From Acanthacorydalis orientalis (lineage: Eukaryota; Arthropoda; Insecta; Megaloptera; Corydalidae), in the NCBI GenBank assembly GCA_034766995.1, contig CM068323.1, positions 27,039,990 to 27,103,989 of the forward strand: 64,000 nt of DNA. Direction: 5' to 3'. Positions within the stretch are counted from its first letter, which is position 1. The number at the start of each line of letters is the position of its first letter. Shown here piece after piece: positions 1-13,975 of this stretch. The position numbers were made by a program, and so were the translations under genes. Below the pieces are notes generated by a model, which was given only the letters and a program-made list of their open reading frames with translations, had not been told where the DNA came from and did not search any database.

Positions 1-44
1 AACCGCAAAAAATCAGCAAAAATTACAGTTTTTCCTTCATAAAA

Positions 45-595
45 TACCCAAAATGTTATAAAACTAGCAACTATTTCATACTGTTCTATGCGTTATTTAA
101 TGTTCTATTTCATACTTGAGTCAAAATTGACATCGGTTTATAATAGATACCGAAAAAGTCACAAAAAACGCGAAAAATTAACAAAAATAAAGGTTTTTCA
201 TGGCCAAAAGATCCAAAATGCTATAAAAATGGCAACTATTTCATACTATCCGATGCGTATTTTAATATACTATATCATACATGAGTCAAAATTAACATCG
301 GTTCATAATAGATACCAAAAAAGTCACAAAAACCGCGAAAAATTCCGCCGCGGATATGATATCCGCCGCGGATATGATATCCGCCGCGGATATGATATCC
401 GCCGTATCCGCCATATCCGCAATATCCGCTTATCCGCCATATCCGCATATCCGCAAAATCCAAAAAAATGCGATTTTTGGGGGTTTTTGAGTTATTTTTG
501 ATATTTATTATTATCTTATGATATAGAACATGAGAATACGCATCGAACAGTATGAAATTTTTGTCATTTTTTTTACATTTTGGCTATTTTAAGCA
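45..595. repeat. Foldback structure: tandem 165-bp repeat with an inverted partner
   Basis: Two direct copies of a unit of about 165 bp start near 48 and 213; both contain CCAAAATG, AACTATTTCATACT and CATCGGTT. Another copy lies in reverse orientation at about 500-590, where CATTTTGG and AACAGTATGAAATTT are the reverse complement of the same motifs. The arms flank a GC-rich palindromic array. This could be a foldback transposon or the edge of a satellite array. No protein is encoded. Confidence 0.7.
344..458. repeat. GC-rich palindromic tandem array (18-bp unit)
   Basis: Three copies of an 18-bp unit, CGCCGCGGATATGATATC, are followed by shorter degenerate units of the type TATCCGCCA. Each 18-mer contains the palindromes CCGCGG and GATATC. 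It forms the centre of the inverted-repeat structure around it. Confidence 0.85.
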
Positions 596-2174
596 AGAAA
601 AACGTTTATTTTTGACTGACTGACTGACTGACTGACGGTTACGCCCTGGTAATTTGGCCAGTGCTCCGCCCCCACCACCCTGAAAATTTTCTTATAAGTC
701 GGATAAGGGTTGCGGACGAGAGATCGTGTGTGTCGGCCGGAGTCTAAGTCTCGACTACGATATATATGCATGCGTAATCGGATACGATTTATACACTTGT
801 GTATCGCGCTCAGGGAGCTTATTACGATCGGTTATCGGACAACAGAAGCGATACAAGTTATCGGGAAATAAATCGTCGACCACATTACGCATATACATAT
901 TCATATATGAGTAAAACGCTTATGTATTTTGAAATCGGAAAGATATTTTATTTAAGAAACGCTCGTAAATCTTATTGCGATTAGGAATGTATAAAGCCTA
1001 ACGATACAGTATGAATTATAAGTGAAAAACATTGCGATATCGATCTTATTCTTTATTTTAAGTACATAAATCGGAAAGGTTTAACGTACTACGGTTACTT
1101 TGTTAATCGGTGTCAGGTAATCGCGTTTCGTACAAAAATATCTACACAGTTTTGGTTACTTACGGCACCGCACCGTCCGTTTTCGTCACTCACATAGTTT
1201 CATTTACTTACGATAACCACACGGTCAGTTTAAGTTATGACATATGCTCAGTTTCGGTTACTTACGATATACACTGTTCGATGACAAAGGATATACGGTG
1301 CAAAAGATATATTACGGTGTACAATATTTTAAAGTTTTTTAATCGGTGATAAATAATCATTAAATTAATATATAACGATTACCATGATCAGATACAAAAA
1401 TAACAGTAGTACATAGCTAGAGGTAACGTAACAATGTGCGAAAAAATACATATTTATAACGATTAATCTTTATTACAAGCAAATATGCGGTTTAAATTCA
1501 TTATTTTAATATTACCGTAATGATAAAAACAACCATGAATTAAAGTTTTCAGAAAATCTATTAAACACCGACGAGATGACATCTCAAAACTTCGCACTAC
1601 CACTTCTCGGATGTTAATCGAGCATACGTAACATTCGTACATACACGACATTCATACGACACACCGGCGTTCCGACTGCCGCCCTATCCTACCCGACACG
1701 TAACTAACGATATAAGCCTACCCGAGTCTGTATCTAAACGATCTATTCGAAACCTGCCTGATATCACATTACAGCTAAACTATCTACTTCTACCCGAGAT
1801 GATTCGAATCTAAACGGCCTAAACCGATATAATTAAATGAGACAAAAATGTCGGATTCGAGCTAAGCGAGCTGATGACACAAACACTCGTTCAAAACACA
1901 CGTATCTCACGGTGTTTGAATATGTCGACCTTCTGAAAACTTTTGCGATTATAAAACGGAAATATCATTAAATATTCATCCGATGAAAGACAGCTTTTAG
2001 CGATTCATATACTCTAAGACGAATTATTTTTCAATTATATGTATTGCATATCGCACATCGAAAGTTACCGATATTGTAAACAGCATCACTTTTCTATTTT
2101 CGATAGATATATAAATTAATAAAAATGTGAAATAATCATTTACATTGTACGTACATTTACAGGTACGTAACTTT

Positions 2175-2205
<31 letters not shown>

Positions 2206-2814
2206 CATATACACTCGATAGTATTAATATAAAATAACAACTAAAAACAATTTAAATATGAATTTTTCTACTAAATACGAACACTTCGATTTAACAAAAT
2301 AAAAATACGATTCGATGTTTAAACGAAAAAGGCATCTGATTAGTATAGATTCTATAAATTGACTTCTAATAGAAAGTATTTAAAATTACAACATGAAATT
2401 GAATATATTTAAGACATGCATTTAAATAATACTAATTTACTTATAATCAGAGATAAGAAACAGAATTATTATTTAAAGCAAAAAATAATCAAAATTATTT
2501 AATTTAGCTAAAATCTGATATTACCAATTTACTTAAAAACAGATATTTTATATCAAAATAATAAATTGAATTGAAACACTTAAAAATAACATTACAATAA
2601 ATAAGAATGATTACATTATTTTATAAAGAAATTAAATTAAAAAATCATTCTGCTTATAAAATTTCACATTTAAAAATTCATAATTACTAATGAAGAGATA
2701 TGAAAATAAGATCATTTTTTTAAAAAAACAACTATTTTAAATAATATCAATTTCATTATCGTTAAAAAAATACTTTCTTAATTCTATATTCGAAAAAATT
2801 TAGCATTTGTATAA
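596..2814. other. Anonymous non-coding stretch
   Basis: Apart from the minisatellite at 1090-1345, a short GACT repeat near 616-636 and a (TA)n tract near 2184, no exon, RNA gene or known element is visible. AT content rises steeply after about 2000. Confidence 0.5.
1090..1345. repeat. Degenerate minisatellite with GGTTACTTACG-like units
   Basis: Variants of GTTACTTACG/GTTACTTTG recur every 25-35 bases. Reading frames across it are therefore repetitive and are not treated as genes. Confidence 0.5.
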
Positions 2815-5519
2815 GAATACGATTTCATAATTAACAGAAAAAATAAAATTATCGATTAAATCGTTTGCCTTACTTGCAGTTATGAATTTACTTAAATAAA
2901 ATCTAAATTTTTAATTGTCTATTACTTATGACAGTTAAAAATTTAATATATACCGGATGTGACTTAGTTCATATTTAATAAAAATAGCATTCAAATGTAA
3001 AAAAAGGTATGTATAACCTTTAACTGAATTGTTAATGCATCATTAAAATTAATTTGTAATGATCTATTACTTATGACATTAGAAAAATTTGTACTTAATA
3101 TACTGATAAGAAGCCTAGTTCTTGTTTAATAAGTAAAGAGTATATATATTTCGACAATGATTATTTCACTTTCTAAAAAATTAATTTCTAATATTTATGA
3201 ACTTTACTGATACTTAATTTCATATAGAAATAAGAAATTTTAACAATTTCATTATTAAAGAAAGTGTTAAGAGTATTGAACTATTATCAGTATTATTTAA
3301 TTCACAAGTAAAAATTATTTTTAACTATTTAAATATCATTAAAAAGGATTGTAATTATTGTACAGATATGAAATTTAATTCATATTAAATAAAAAATGTT
3401 CATATATTATCGACTATTATTTTATCAGCAATAAATAAATCATTTGTAATAATTAATGTGTTTATCGAAATAAGAAATTAAAAAGTTCATAAAAAGTTCA
3501 TGACTTATATTAAACATGAATGAAATTTATAAATTTCATTCATGTTTAATAGAAAAAGAGCATTTATTTAATCTTTCACAAATAATTCATTTGAAATCTT
3601 CTATTAGTTATGAGCACTGACAAAACTTTACATTGAAAGTTAAACTAAATCTTAAAACCATTAAGAATTTTACCAAAGCAAAATTTTGTTATAAAAATTA
3701 CTTTACATTATGATCATACTAAAAATATTACAATTAATATAGTGATAAAAAATTAATTCATATTTAATTAGAAGAGCATTTAAATATTACCAATTATTTC
3801 ACTTTATAAAAAACATTCTTAATTTTCAACAATTTATAACATTTAAAACAATTTTATATAGAAATATAAAATTGAACAAGATTGTAAAATTAAAAGAAAA
3901 AATAATTTAAATATTACTAATGAAATTAATAATTTAACTATGAAAATTTGATTAAAATTTGTACTATTTATGAAAAACATACAAACAATCTAAAAGTAAG
4001 AAATTGAGCTCATATTTAATAAAAAAATATATAATCATTATTGATTCATTTCATTATTTTTTTAAAAAAAATTTCTACTTGTAGATTTTAGAAAAAAATA
4101 ATTAAAAATTAATTTAAATTTAAAGAAAGTATAAAGTAATTACTTTCACATGACAATCTGTTTACAAAAATAAAGTTTCTATTTTAATATGTGAATTTAA
4201 GATAAACTAATATAAAAATATTAAATAAACAAATATTTTAAATTTTACCAATCATGCTAATTAGTCTCTAAGAATCAGTACAATTTTTCTATTATTTATG
4301 AACTTCAATTTGCTTTTACTATTTATTTATAAATTATTCACGAAAAAAACTTTTTAAATATTTAAAATTCATTAATGCATAACAAAAAAAATTGCTTTTC
4401 ATTATTTCATATGAACTTATTTTTTTTAATGTAGAAGAATTAAAAATACTATATTAATTTATCTTTAAAAAATTTGCAATTTTCTTTTATTTACGAATGT
4501 ATTTTTTCGTTTAGATTATTATAAAATGTATCATTTCGATTAATTTACCTTTTAAACATTTCTTTTACTTATGAACTTCAAAAGAGAATCTAAAAAATTG
4601 AAATTTACTTTTCATTTTAATGAATCATTAAAACAATCATTTAAATAGATGATTCATTGTCAATGCTATTAAAATTTTGCTCTTATAGAAAAAGTGATGT
4701 TGCAATCAATACCCTAATATTCGATTATCGCAATTTTTAACCAAATATATAGTAATATTTTGGTTAACAATAATAAATTATTATAATAACTATAACTATA
4801 AATAAGTTTCTTGGTTCTGTAACCGCTGGTGTCCGCATTGGAAACAAACAGAAACAGCTATCTCTCATATTGGGAAATCTTGATAGTCACATTTCAATTC
4901 TAGATATTCTTCATCTTCGAATAACATCTGAAAACATTTTTATATTCTTTATATAACACATTCATTATTTGGTTGAAAACATACATAAATATAATTTACA
5001 TTATTTCATACATACAATCTACTTCAGTCATTCAGCTCAAACCATTAAAAATTTAGAGAAAAAAATAAATAAATAAAAAGGAAATGTGAAAGATGTTTTT
5101 ACTGTAGGAAATGTAATATCTGGTCGTACAAATATTTGTTAACTTTTTTTAAAACAAAATACGTTACAAAGACAAACAGCAAAATAATGATATGTTCATA
5201 TAAAATATAACAATGGATATAAATGAAACATTTTAAAAATTATTTTCAATCGAACCAATTATACATGTTTAATAAAAGAAAAGATAATTTCAACTTAGAA
5301 AATTGATAGAATTGGTATAAAACTGATTTCGATCGTTAACAGACTCTTAATAAATTTCATTAGAATCATATGAAGAAGAAACTGAAGTTGATTATAAAAA
5401 GAACATTTAAAAGATGAAATTATAACACTTTCAAATAACAAAGAATACAATGAAGAAACCGCAGTTTTAATTTTAAAATAAAAAAATGAAACAATTAAAA
5501 TCTTATTATATATGACTTG

Positions 5520-5522
<3 letters not shown>

Positions 5523-5571
<49 letters not shown>
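5523..5571. repeat. (TA)n microsatellite
   Basis: Uninterrupted alternating T and A over about 49 bases. Confidence 0.95.
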
Positions 5572-5574
<3 letters not shown>

Positions 5575-6114
5575 AAATATTGAAAAAAGAACCGAAGAAA
5601 ATAAACAATTACAAGTTAAACACCAAATCAGTAAATTAATTTAAGATTAATATGAAAATCTATTTCAAATTAAAATTCATTGAATATTAATTAAATGCAA
5701 AAAGAATAAAAACTGGAAAAATAATTAGAGACTAATCATTTCATCAACTTCATATTTTTCAATCTAATATTCACAATTTTTGAAAAAATGTTACAAAAAG
5801 GGAAAACAACTAAAGAACCGAAATTTAAATTACGAGATAAATAAAAATCAAATATAGGCCATGATACAAAAATATTATGTATATAAAAAAATGTTAAAAT
5901 GTTGAAAGGGAAATCGGAAACTAAACATTTAATACAAACGGCAATAATTAAATCAACATTCATTAAATATTAATAATGAGAAGTGACAATTCAAGATTTT
6001 AATTTTCTCTATTTCATATTTTTCAATAAAATTTCCATTATATTTTGAAAAACATTACGAAAACCCTGTTTAAGTTTAGAAATGAAAATTGTATATATAT
6101 TTAATAAAATCTAA

Positions 6115-6117
<3 letters not shown>

Positions 6118-6171
<54 letters not shown>
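6118..6171. repeat. (TA)n microsatellite
   Basis: Uninterrupted alternating TA over about 54 bases inside the AT-rich block. Confidence 0.95.
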
Positions 6172-6175
<4 letters not shown>

Positions 6176-8854
6176 ATTACAAAAGTATGTATATAACAAA
6201 ATAGCAATATTGAAAAAGAACCCGAAAGAAATAAAAAATGGATCCAAGTATAAAAAAATGAATGAATACATGATTAAGAATAATAAATTATTTTAAAAAA
6301 GACTTATTAAATGTGTAACTGAAACAGAATTAAATATTATTGTGTAGGGAGCTGATCAGAAGTAACAAAATTAAATGATTTTAATCTATTAATCTGTTTT
6401 TAAGTATATCTAAAGAATAAAAGATTGAAACAGAAATCAGATAATATAATAGAAAGGAAACATTATAAACATAATTAGATAAATTCATTAATACTTTGAC
6501 ACATACTAGTATATAGTTATTTAAATATTAGCAATATTATATATATATAGTTTTATATAAAAATAATATATTCATGTTGAAAAAATTACAAATTATTTTA
6601 ATGCTTTATTGTTGAAGTAAAAATTATTAAAAATAATTAAAAATTAAGAAGTCATTAAACCAAACTGCAGTTGTTACGAAAATTTACTTCTTGAAACAAA
6701 TTAATTTTGAAATAAATGATTAAATTTTAAAATATCAATGATATAAACAAAACATGATCTAAACATATTATTTTAAGACATTTAAATATAACCAAGTGTA
6801 TTAAAATTTATACTAAATAATAGTTTATAAATAAACAAAAGTAACAATTAGCTTAGTATATAATTTAAATAAGTGAAATTCAATGATAATATAAAATATT
6901 AAAGCATTTTAATAATTGGAACAATATTTCAACATGTTATTTTCTTTTAAAAAAAATACATTATTACTGTAAAAAATATAAATTTGTCAAAGTTAATTAA
7001 ATGAATATCACAACAAAAAAAATATATACAGATATCTTTTATATATGCTGTGGGTTAAATTAAAAAAAATATTTATTACGATTATTTAACAGAACGTTTC
7101 AACATTTTAACATTTCTTTCAATTTCTATCATTTTTTAAAAATTATTTTAGATTTGTTTCGATTATTAATAGAGTAAACGAAAGAAATCAGTTTAAAAGA
7201 CGATGAAAAAAATACACTATAAAAAACAAAGTTCAATACTAAGGAATGTTTCAACAGTTCACCAGTAATTAAAATATTTTTTATGGAAGAAATTATAAAA
7301 AATTACCACTTGCACATATTTTCAAGTACACACATTACATAACTATGAAAATAAGATTTTCTTAACAAATGGAAAAAGTGTTTACTATACACTGATTTTC
7401 ATAAATGCTAATTAAAAAATAAAAACAATTCATTAATCGACTAATTAATAAAAATTGAAACTAATTTACTGCAAAAAATTAACTGATTTCAAATTACTAA
7501 ATATTTTTTAAAATCAATAGCAATGAACACTTACAAACTTTAAAATAATTTATCATTTTGATATTAATATATTTGTTAAAGTTATACAATGATATTTCAG
7601 AAGTTTAATAAATAGTATTACAAGTAATAAAATTAATATTTATGAATTAAAGTGTAATTTAAAATCTGAATGGATAAAAATGAAAGATATTTAAATTAAA
7701 TTCAGTTAAAAGCAAACAAATTAATAAGATATTAACAGAAGATTTAACATTTAAAGAAGTAAACAAATCCAAATATGAAATTAATGAATAAAAACATTAA
7801 ATACTAATTTATACAAAAAAATAATATAAAAATTGGTTATTTTACAAAATTAGGTACTGTTATTTAAAACAATCCATTTTTTTTTAAAAAAGAAATAAAT
7901 TTAAACCAATACCAAATATTTAAAATAGAATAATTACTGGGAAAGTAAATATTTTTTTAAATACATGAAAAATTAAAAAAATTATTTATAATACTAAATA
8001 TTAAAACAAAAATGTTATTTAATCTGGTAAATTATTAGAAAAATAAAAAACTAAAAAGGAATATTATAAGTGTCACGCATTCATTAAAGTATTAAAAACA
8101 TTTTAAAGTAATGAAACTATTAAAATATGTTAATAGAAATCAGTTTCATCAAATAAAGTTAAAAAAAATTTGAAATACAATAAAAATTAAAATTGAATAA
8201 AAATAAAATTAATAAAAAAATAATATTTTACAATAATATTTATTATTGAAAATCATATAAATTTTAAAAATATATAGAATTCTACAATATATGTATATAT
8301 ATATATATATATTTACATAAAAAAATCTTATTAATTATCTGAAAATAAAATAACATTTTAAAAACAGAAATGTTTACTAACATTCATGCATTTTTCTGGC
8401 ATGAAATTATCATGTACGATTTTTGATAAATACTTTGCAAAATTCAAATAAATACAAAATAAAATGTTTTAATAATTTAGTGTACTTTTTACAATAATTA
8501 TGTAGAAAAAACTAAGATTCAACAGTATTATTATTATCATCAGTATATTGTTGAAATCAGACATTATTATAAAGGAAAGTTAATATATTATTAAAAGAGT
8601 CACTATGAAAATATGCCACCAAAAATGGGACACAAATAAATAAAAGAAATAAGATTTGCTTTACAGTTATTCTTGGTGCGTGTTTCAAAAACACAATTAC
8701 ATTCAATGAAATTTTAAAGAAGTTGTGAAGAAGTCATTTAAATAGATTCAAATTAAATTTCTAAAATATACAGCAATTGTTTAAATTAAATATGTTATAA
8801 AAGAAAAATAAAATAAAAGAATAATTATTATCAACAAATAATATAGCAAAAATT

Positions 8855-8859
<5 letters not shown>

Positions 8860-8921
<62 letters not shown>
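8860..8921. repeat. (TA)n microsatellite
   Basis: Uninterrupted alternating TA over about 62 bases. Confidence 0.95.
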
Positions 8922-8923
<2 letters not shown>

Positions 8924-11900
8924 AGAAAGATTTATAGGAATTTATTTTTAAAAAATATTAAATTTACTGATTTATTAAATAAGAAATTAGACATTTAAAA
9001 AATTGAAATTAAATTCTCGTTAAAAAAATAAAGTACAGTTGTTAAAAATAAAGATAAGTTGAAAGAAATTATTATATTATTAAAAGTACAATTATGATCA
9101 AATCATACCAACAATATATATATATATATAATTTAAAATATTGAAATAACATTTTTTTAAAAAACTAATTAAATTTCACTTGAAACGTTTATAAAAATAG
9201 TATAAATTAAATAGAAGACATAAAAATAGTATAAATTAAATAGAAGACATATTTAAATAGATATAAATCTAATGTCTATAAAAATGAATCACATCAATGA
9301 TTATTAAAACAAATAAAATTGAACGAATGTAAGAAAAATTAAAATATTAGCTTAGTAGATAAATAAAAAAAATATCCAACTACACTTTTAAATTAATTAA
9401 ATTAAATGCAAAGTGTAATGCTCAAAAATTATTTTATTCTCATTTGAACAATGATAATTCCTTAAAGATGAATGATATACTTTTAATAACAGAAAAGAAA
9501 ATATAAAAAAATAACGCAAATATTTTAAAATTAGTTATACTTTCAAAATCTCAATTAGAATTGCAATATTTTTGAAAATATATTTTATATATATATATAT
9601 ATATAATTTTGATATTCTTATTAAGTTGACAATAAAACAAATTTTATTTCTTATCTGTGCAATCATTAAATTAAACCAGTGAACAAAAGTTTCATTCATT
9701 AAACAGAAAATAATATTTTAAATTTTATAAGAACTTTTAAAAATAATTTGCATAAAAGTAAAAAAAATAAATGAAAATATTAAACAATTGATCAAAAATC
9801 ATACTGGAAAACAAGTACATGAAAATAAGTTTACATACACACACAGAAGTAAATATATATATATATATGAAAAAAATAGTATGTAAAAATTTCAACTTTA
9901 AACTATTTTATTAATTATTAAATGGTTCACATGCTACAAATTAAAAATATCAAAAAAAGTATATTAAATTTGTAAAAAATCTGATAAGATCAACAATTGC
10001 AAACAAGTATTCACTCATAATATTAAATTATTAATGTAAATGCCAAATTTAAATCAATTCTTGCAAAATAATATAATAGAATATATTGACAACAATATTC
10101 AATAAAATATTACAAATTCAGCGTTAAAATAAAATTTAAGTAAACAAATATTTACACACCCTATTGTTAAAACTATTTTTGAAAAAAATAAAGACTTGCG
10201 TATAAAATAAAAATGAATTTAAAATTAAATAATTAGACCATACTATCTGATTGTGTACTTTTATAAAAAAATTAATTAAAATAGTAAATATAATAATAAA
10301 ATTAGAAGACTGCATATGTATAATAAAAATTAAAAAAGTACAAAAGATATAAATATTAGTATTTACAAAATTATAATAATTGAGTGAGAAATATTGAAAA
10401 TGAATACAAGAAAAATATCTAAATATTATAATGAATGGAATTATTTTTAAATATAATAGACGACATAAAATAAATGTGAATTTTGGTGTGTGTATGTATA
10501 TAAATAAATAAAAAAATATTAAAGTAAACAGTTAATTTAAAAAAATAATATTTTTAAAGTTAAACAAATATTCAAAGATCATTAATAAAAAACAGGCAGA
10601 TTTTTTTATCAAATCATTTGGTGCTAAAATAATTTAAGCAAACAGATTTAACTATTAAATGGTAAGACGTTGAAGAAAAAAGATCGAATAAAAATCTTTA
10701 AAAAAATAAGTAAAATTAAAAAAAAAGTAATGTTTAACATTAAACTATTTTTTGTATTTTTCTTTCGATATTAAATATTAGAAATCGAATTCAAAATGAT
10801 TTTATAAAATACTTTTTTGAAATAGAATTTAATAAAAAAAAATTAAAATAATTCAATTATTGTGTATAACACCAAAAAAGTTTACTAATGATAATTTACA
10901 TCAAATTATAAATTAAAATGTATTAAATTAGATTAATGTACTTTTTTATTAACGCTGTCTTTAATTAAAAAAATTTAATTTCCAGATTAATATATATATA
11001 TATACACACACTAAAAGTAGAATCAAATTTAAAGAATAAAAATAAAAAGAAAAAATAATATTTTAACAATAGCTAATACGATATTTTTTTTTCTTTTAAT
11101 AATGAGTGTGAAAGAATACATAAAGAATATTGCAAATGAAACATCTGAATATTTATTATTGAATGAAAGAAGTGGAAAAAAAATGTGATTTGATATAAAT
11201 TATTGTTGAAATTTTAATAAATTATTGTTGAAATATTGTTGAAAATTTATTTCAGATACTAAATAATTAATTAAAAAAAAAACTATTCCTTTTTGATTAA
11301 CAATATAAATTTGAAATTTAAAACTACTCTTTAAATTCAAATTGGAAATTTAATGAAAACATTAAATAATTTCAACAATTATAATGTACATAATATCAAG
11401 AAAGTTTACTAATATTGAAATATAATTATAAATTAAAATGTATCAGATTAATCTATTATCAGTGTGAAATTATAAATGAGAAAACAATTTATATATTTAA
11501 AAACAACAAATTAACATTTCAACAATAGCATCAAAGAGGGAATAATATTTTTTAAAAACAAGTTTGGAAATATAATGAAATTATGATTGAAAAATCTGCA
11601 TATTTATTATCGAATGAAATTAAAGTGTGATATGAATTTAATATTAGAGAAATTACATTAATTTTACAACAATCAAAATACATGAAAAAAAGTAAATATT
11701 TAATAAAATTAAGGAATTTATAAGTTTTTTTTTTTTTGAAAATCATCAAGTTTAATAAAATCAAAGTTTCCACGATTATTTTATTTAAATGAACAGTTTA
11801 CTTTCATAATGAAATTTGAAATTTTAAAAGAAAACTTACTTTGCCATACAGCGCTTTTAGTTTCTGGTTAATTAACTGCAATCTCTCTGAATTTTATCCG

Positions 11901-13858
11901 ATGGTTATTTTATACTTCGACTACTTGTAAATTTTGAGATGAGTTGAACCGATTCTAATGGAACATAAAAATTTATTAGTTAATATTTTAAAGTTTTTTA
12001 GTTATTACTTTATAATTATTAAAAGTATGTTTATATTTCAATTTTAAGCTAGATATTTATTTTGCATCAATATTAATTTTTTAAACGGAAGACTTACTTT
12101 TAAAATAAAGACTGGACAGAAGGCTCCATTATTCTATACAAGCACCAAAACAATATAATTTAGTAATCTTTGTTCAGCATCCGAAATTTGATCCAACATA
12201 CACTTCATACAATGCTAAAACTAATAATTTAGTACCTAGAACAGAATATTTTTATTACAAAAGTTTATATACGTATATTTGAAAATAGTATTTTATATTT
12301 TAACTTTTTTCCTTAATATTTTTAACTTCCCATCATACATATTCTATAGTAAAGGTATACATTTCACTGCAATGTATTCACGATCTTTATGAGAAACCGG
12401 ATCCATTTGATATCAAAAGAATCTGAAACATTATTATTTTTAACCACACTGTAATAATTAATGAATCGTGTATTTATTTTTTCTTACTTTTTTATGCCAT
12501 TATTACATAACATTTAATATCCACATCGGTCTGGCGATCTTGCAAATTCGTTTCGAAGTATAGAGTAGTGTAATAAAATGATTTTAAGATTTAATGAATT
12601 GTACGAACTTTTAATATTATGCTCGTGTTCAATATTCGATGCAGAATGTTAAACATTTATCATTTTACAAAATATATTGTTATAACAGTATCCTCTGATT
12701 ACACATACGATGTGCAGTATACATCAATAACTAGAACTATGGTTCAAATAATGTGGTTCAGTGGTAGTGTGGTCATGTTCAGTCAACCACAGTGTTCGCT
12801 GTTTGGTGAAACATTTTCAGAATAAACCCAACCCCAGTAATAAAATGTTTAAAAAATGAATTTAAAACTACAAGCAAAGCAAAGTACGAAGCATCCGAGT
12901 AACACCCGTGTAGGATTACAGGCCCGGGGATACCCCAGCCACGTGCTAGCCCGCTACTCTCGCCCAGCGCTCTGCACTTCTCAACTGAATGTACGTTTTC
13001 GTGATGTCATCGAAGAATGTGGATGCGATTCTCGAAGAAACCTGAAACCCTAGTCAAAAACCTAAGCTACAAAAAAAAAAACGAGGCGGCCTCATAAAAC
13101 CCTACTCTAAAGTCTAATCTAAAGCACAAGTGAGAAGTGAGACAGAAAGTCTCATAAAATAAAGGTTATGGAAAACACAACACAAAAACCCTGAAAAAAA
13201 GGACAAAACAAACAGACTGCACCTCCAGGTTTGAGGACTTCTCGATGGCGAAAACGTACAAACGGTTATAGTTGTACCCTTAGTATGTACCCTTAACGCA
13301 ATCCCAGCTTAACGTTTATTAGACATCTGGTTCGTACTCACGGACAATCTTAAAATGAATTTGAAGAATTCACTAAAAGATTTTTATGAATTTACAGTTA
13401 AAGTGATCGGGCGATCACGATACAAAACCCCGAGGCACTTACATTTACAATACTGAAAACAAATTTTATGATCTTTCTCGATCACGCGGTTTAGTGCTTC
13501 TAACATGTTATGTTAGAAATATACGACGAATCTTCAGATCAACTTCAGCAATCAGAAGAACATATATAACAAATCAGAATTAAAAAAAATGTATTTTAAA
13601 ATAATTAAAAAAAAACAATTTATCAACTTTAATTTGAATTAAACAAAACTACTCTATACTTAAATATTCATCCATGATAGTAAAGATTCTAAAAAAAATA
13701 ATGAACAATATAGAATAACTATAAAAATTGTTAATAATTTATTAAAATGTTCTAATTTCATTCTATTTAAATGTTTAATAACTTTAATGTAAAAATATGA
13801 TAATTTTTACCACTCAAATATGATGATCTGATGAAAGTTGAGACCGAGTGATACAAGC

Positions 13859-13975
13859 TCAAACTCCAGTGGCAAGATGTACCGATTCAGTCGAAGGATC
13901 TCTTGATGTAGAATTATAAATCGATCCAAGTTCTACATGAGCAGCGACGTCCATTGCTGCTTTACCATGCAACAT
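13859..13975 (-). CDS. Candidate terminal exon, copy A (38-residue frame)
   Basis: Duplicate of the frame at 19444-19563 with one residue deleted in frame (STSRDPSTESVHLATGV against STSTRDPSTESVHLATGV). If the copy B exon serves a gene further right, this copy is an orphan exon carried by the duplication. Confidence 0.35.
   Translation of the reverse strand: MLHGKAAMDVAAHVELGSIYNSTSRDPSTESVHLATGV

Larger units (their letters stand above)
5080..11450. other. Extremely AT-rich DNA unique to duplication copy A
   Basis: No gene is visible. The stretch is largely A and T, with (TA)n tracts at about 5523-5571, 6118-6171, 8860-8921, 9112-9130 and 9585-9604. A 31-base unit is duplicated at about 9190-9250. 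Isolated open frames here are short and of low complexity. If the flanking minus-strand exons are real, this is one long intron. Confidence 0.6.
4865..12422 (-). pseudogene. Copy A counterpart of the unrecognised gene, probably decayed
   Basis: The exons of copy B recur here: 12133-12098 (NNGAFCPVFILK), 11884-11840 (RLQLINQKLKALYGK) and 4927-4865 (MLFEDEEYLELK, 8 more residues, stop). The RLQL exon has two extra bases at its acceptor (CAGAG instead of CAG), which shifts the frame unless the downstream AG is used. The segment matching SFDTKW (12422 downward) has lost one base after WIRFLI and has TAG where B has CGG, so it cannot be read through. The last intron is about 6.9 kb here against about 0.5 kb in copy B. 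I infer that A is a decaying paralogue; expression of either copy is unknown. Confidence 0.4.

Noticed and set aside
344..458. CRISPR-like repeat pattern
   Set aside because: Units are directly adjacent without unique spacers and the DNA is eukaryotic.
12619..12825. Plus-strand frame in copy A (MLVFNIRCRMLNIYHFTKYI...) with a counterpart at 18138-18329
   Set aside because: The two copies diverge at the ends, lack splice or start context, and the flanking exons that show in-frame constraint are on the other strand.
12856..13053. Plus-strand 65-codon frame in copy A
   Set aside because: The copy B equivalent is disrupted by minisatellite units, and the region looks structured and non-coding.
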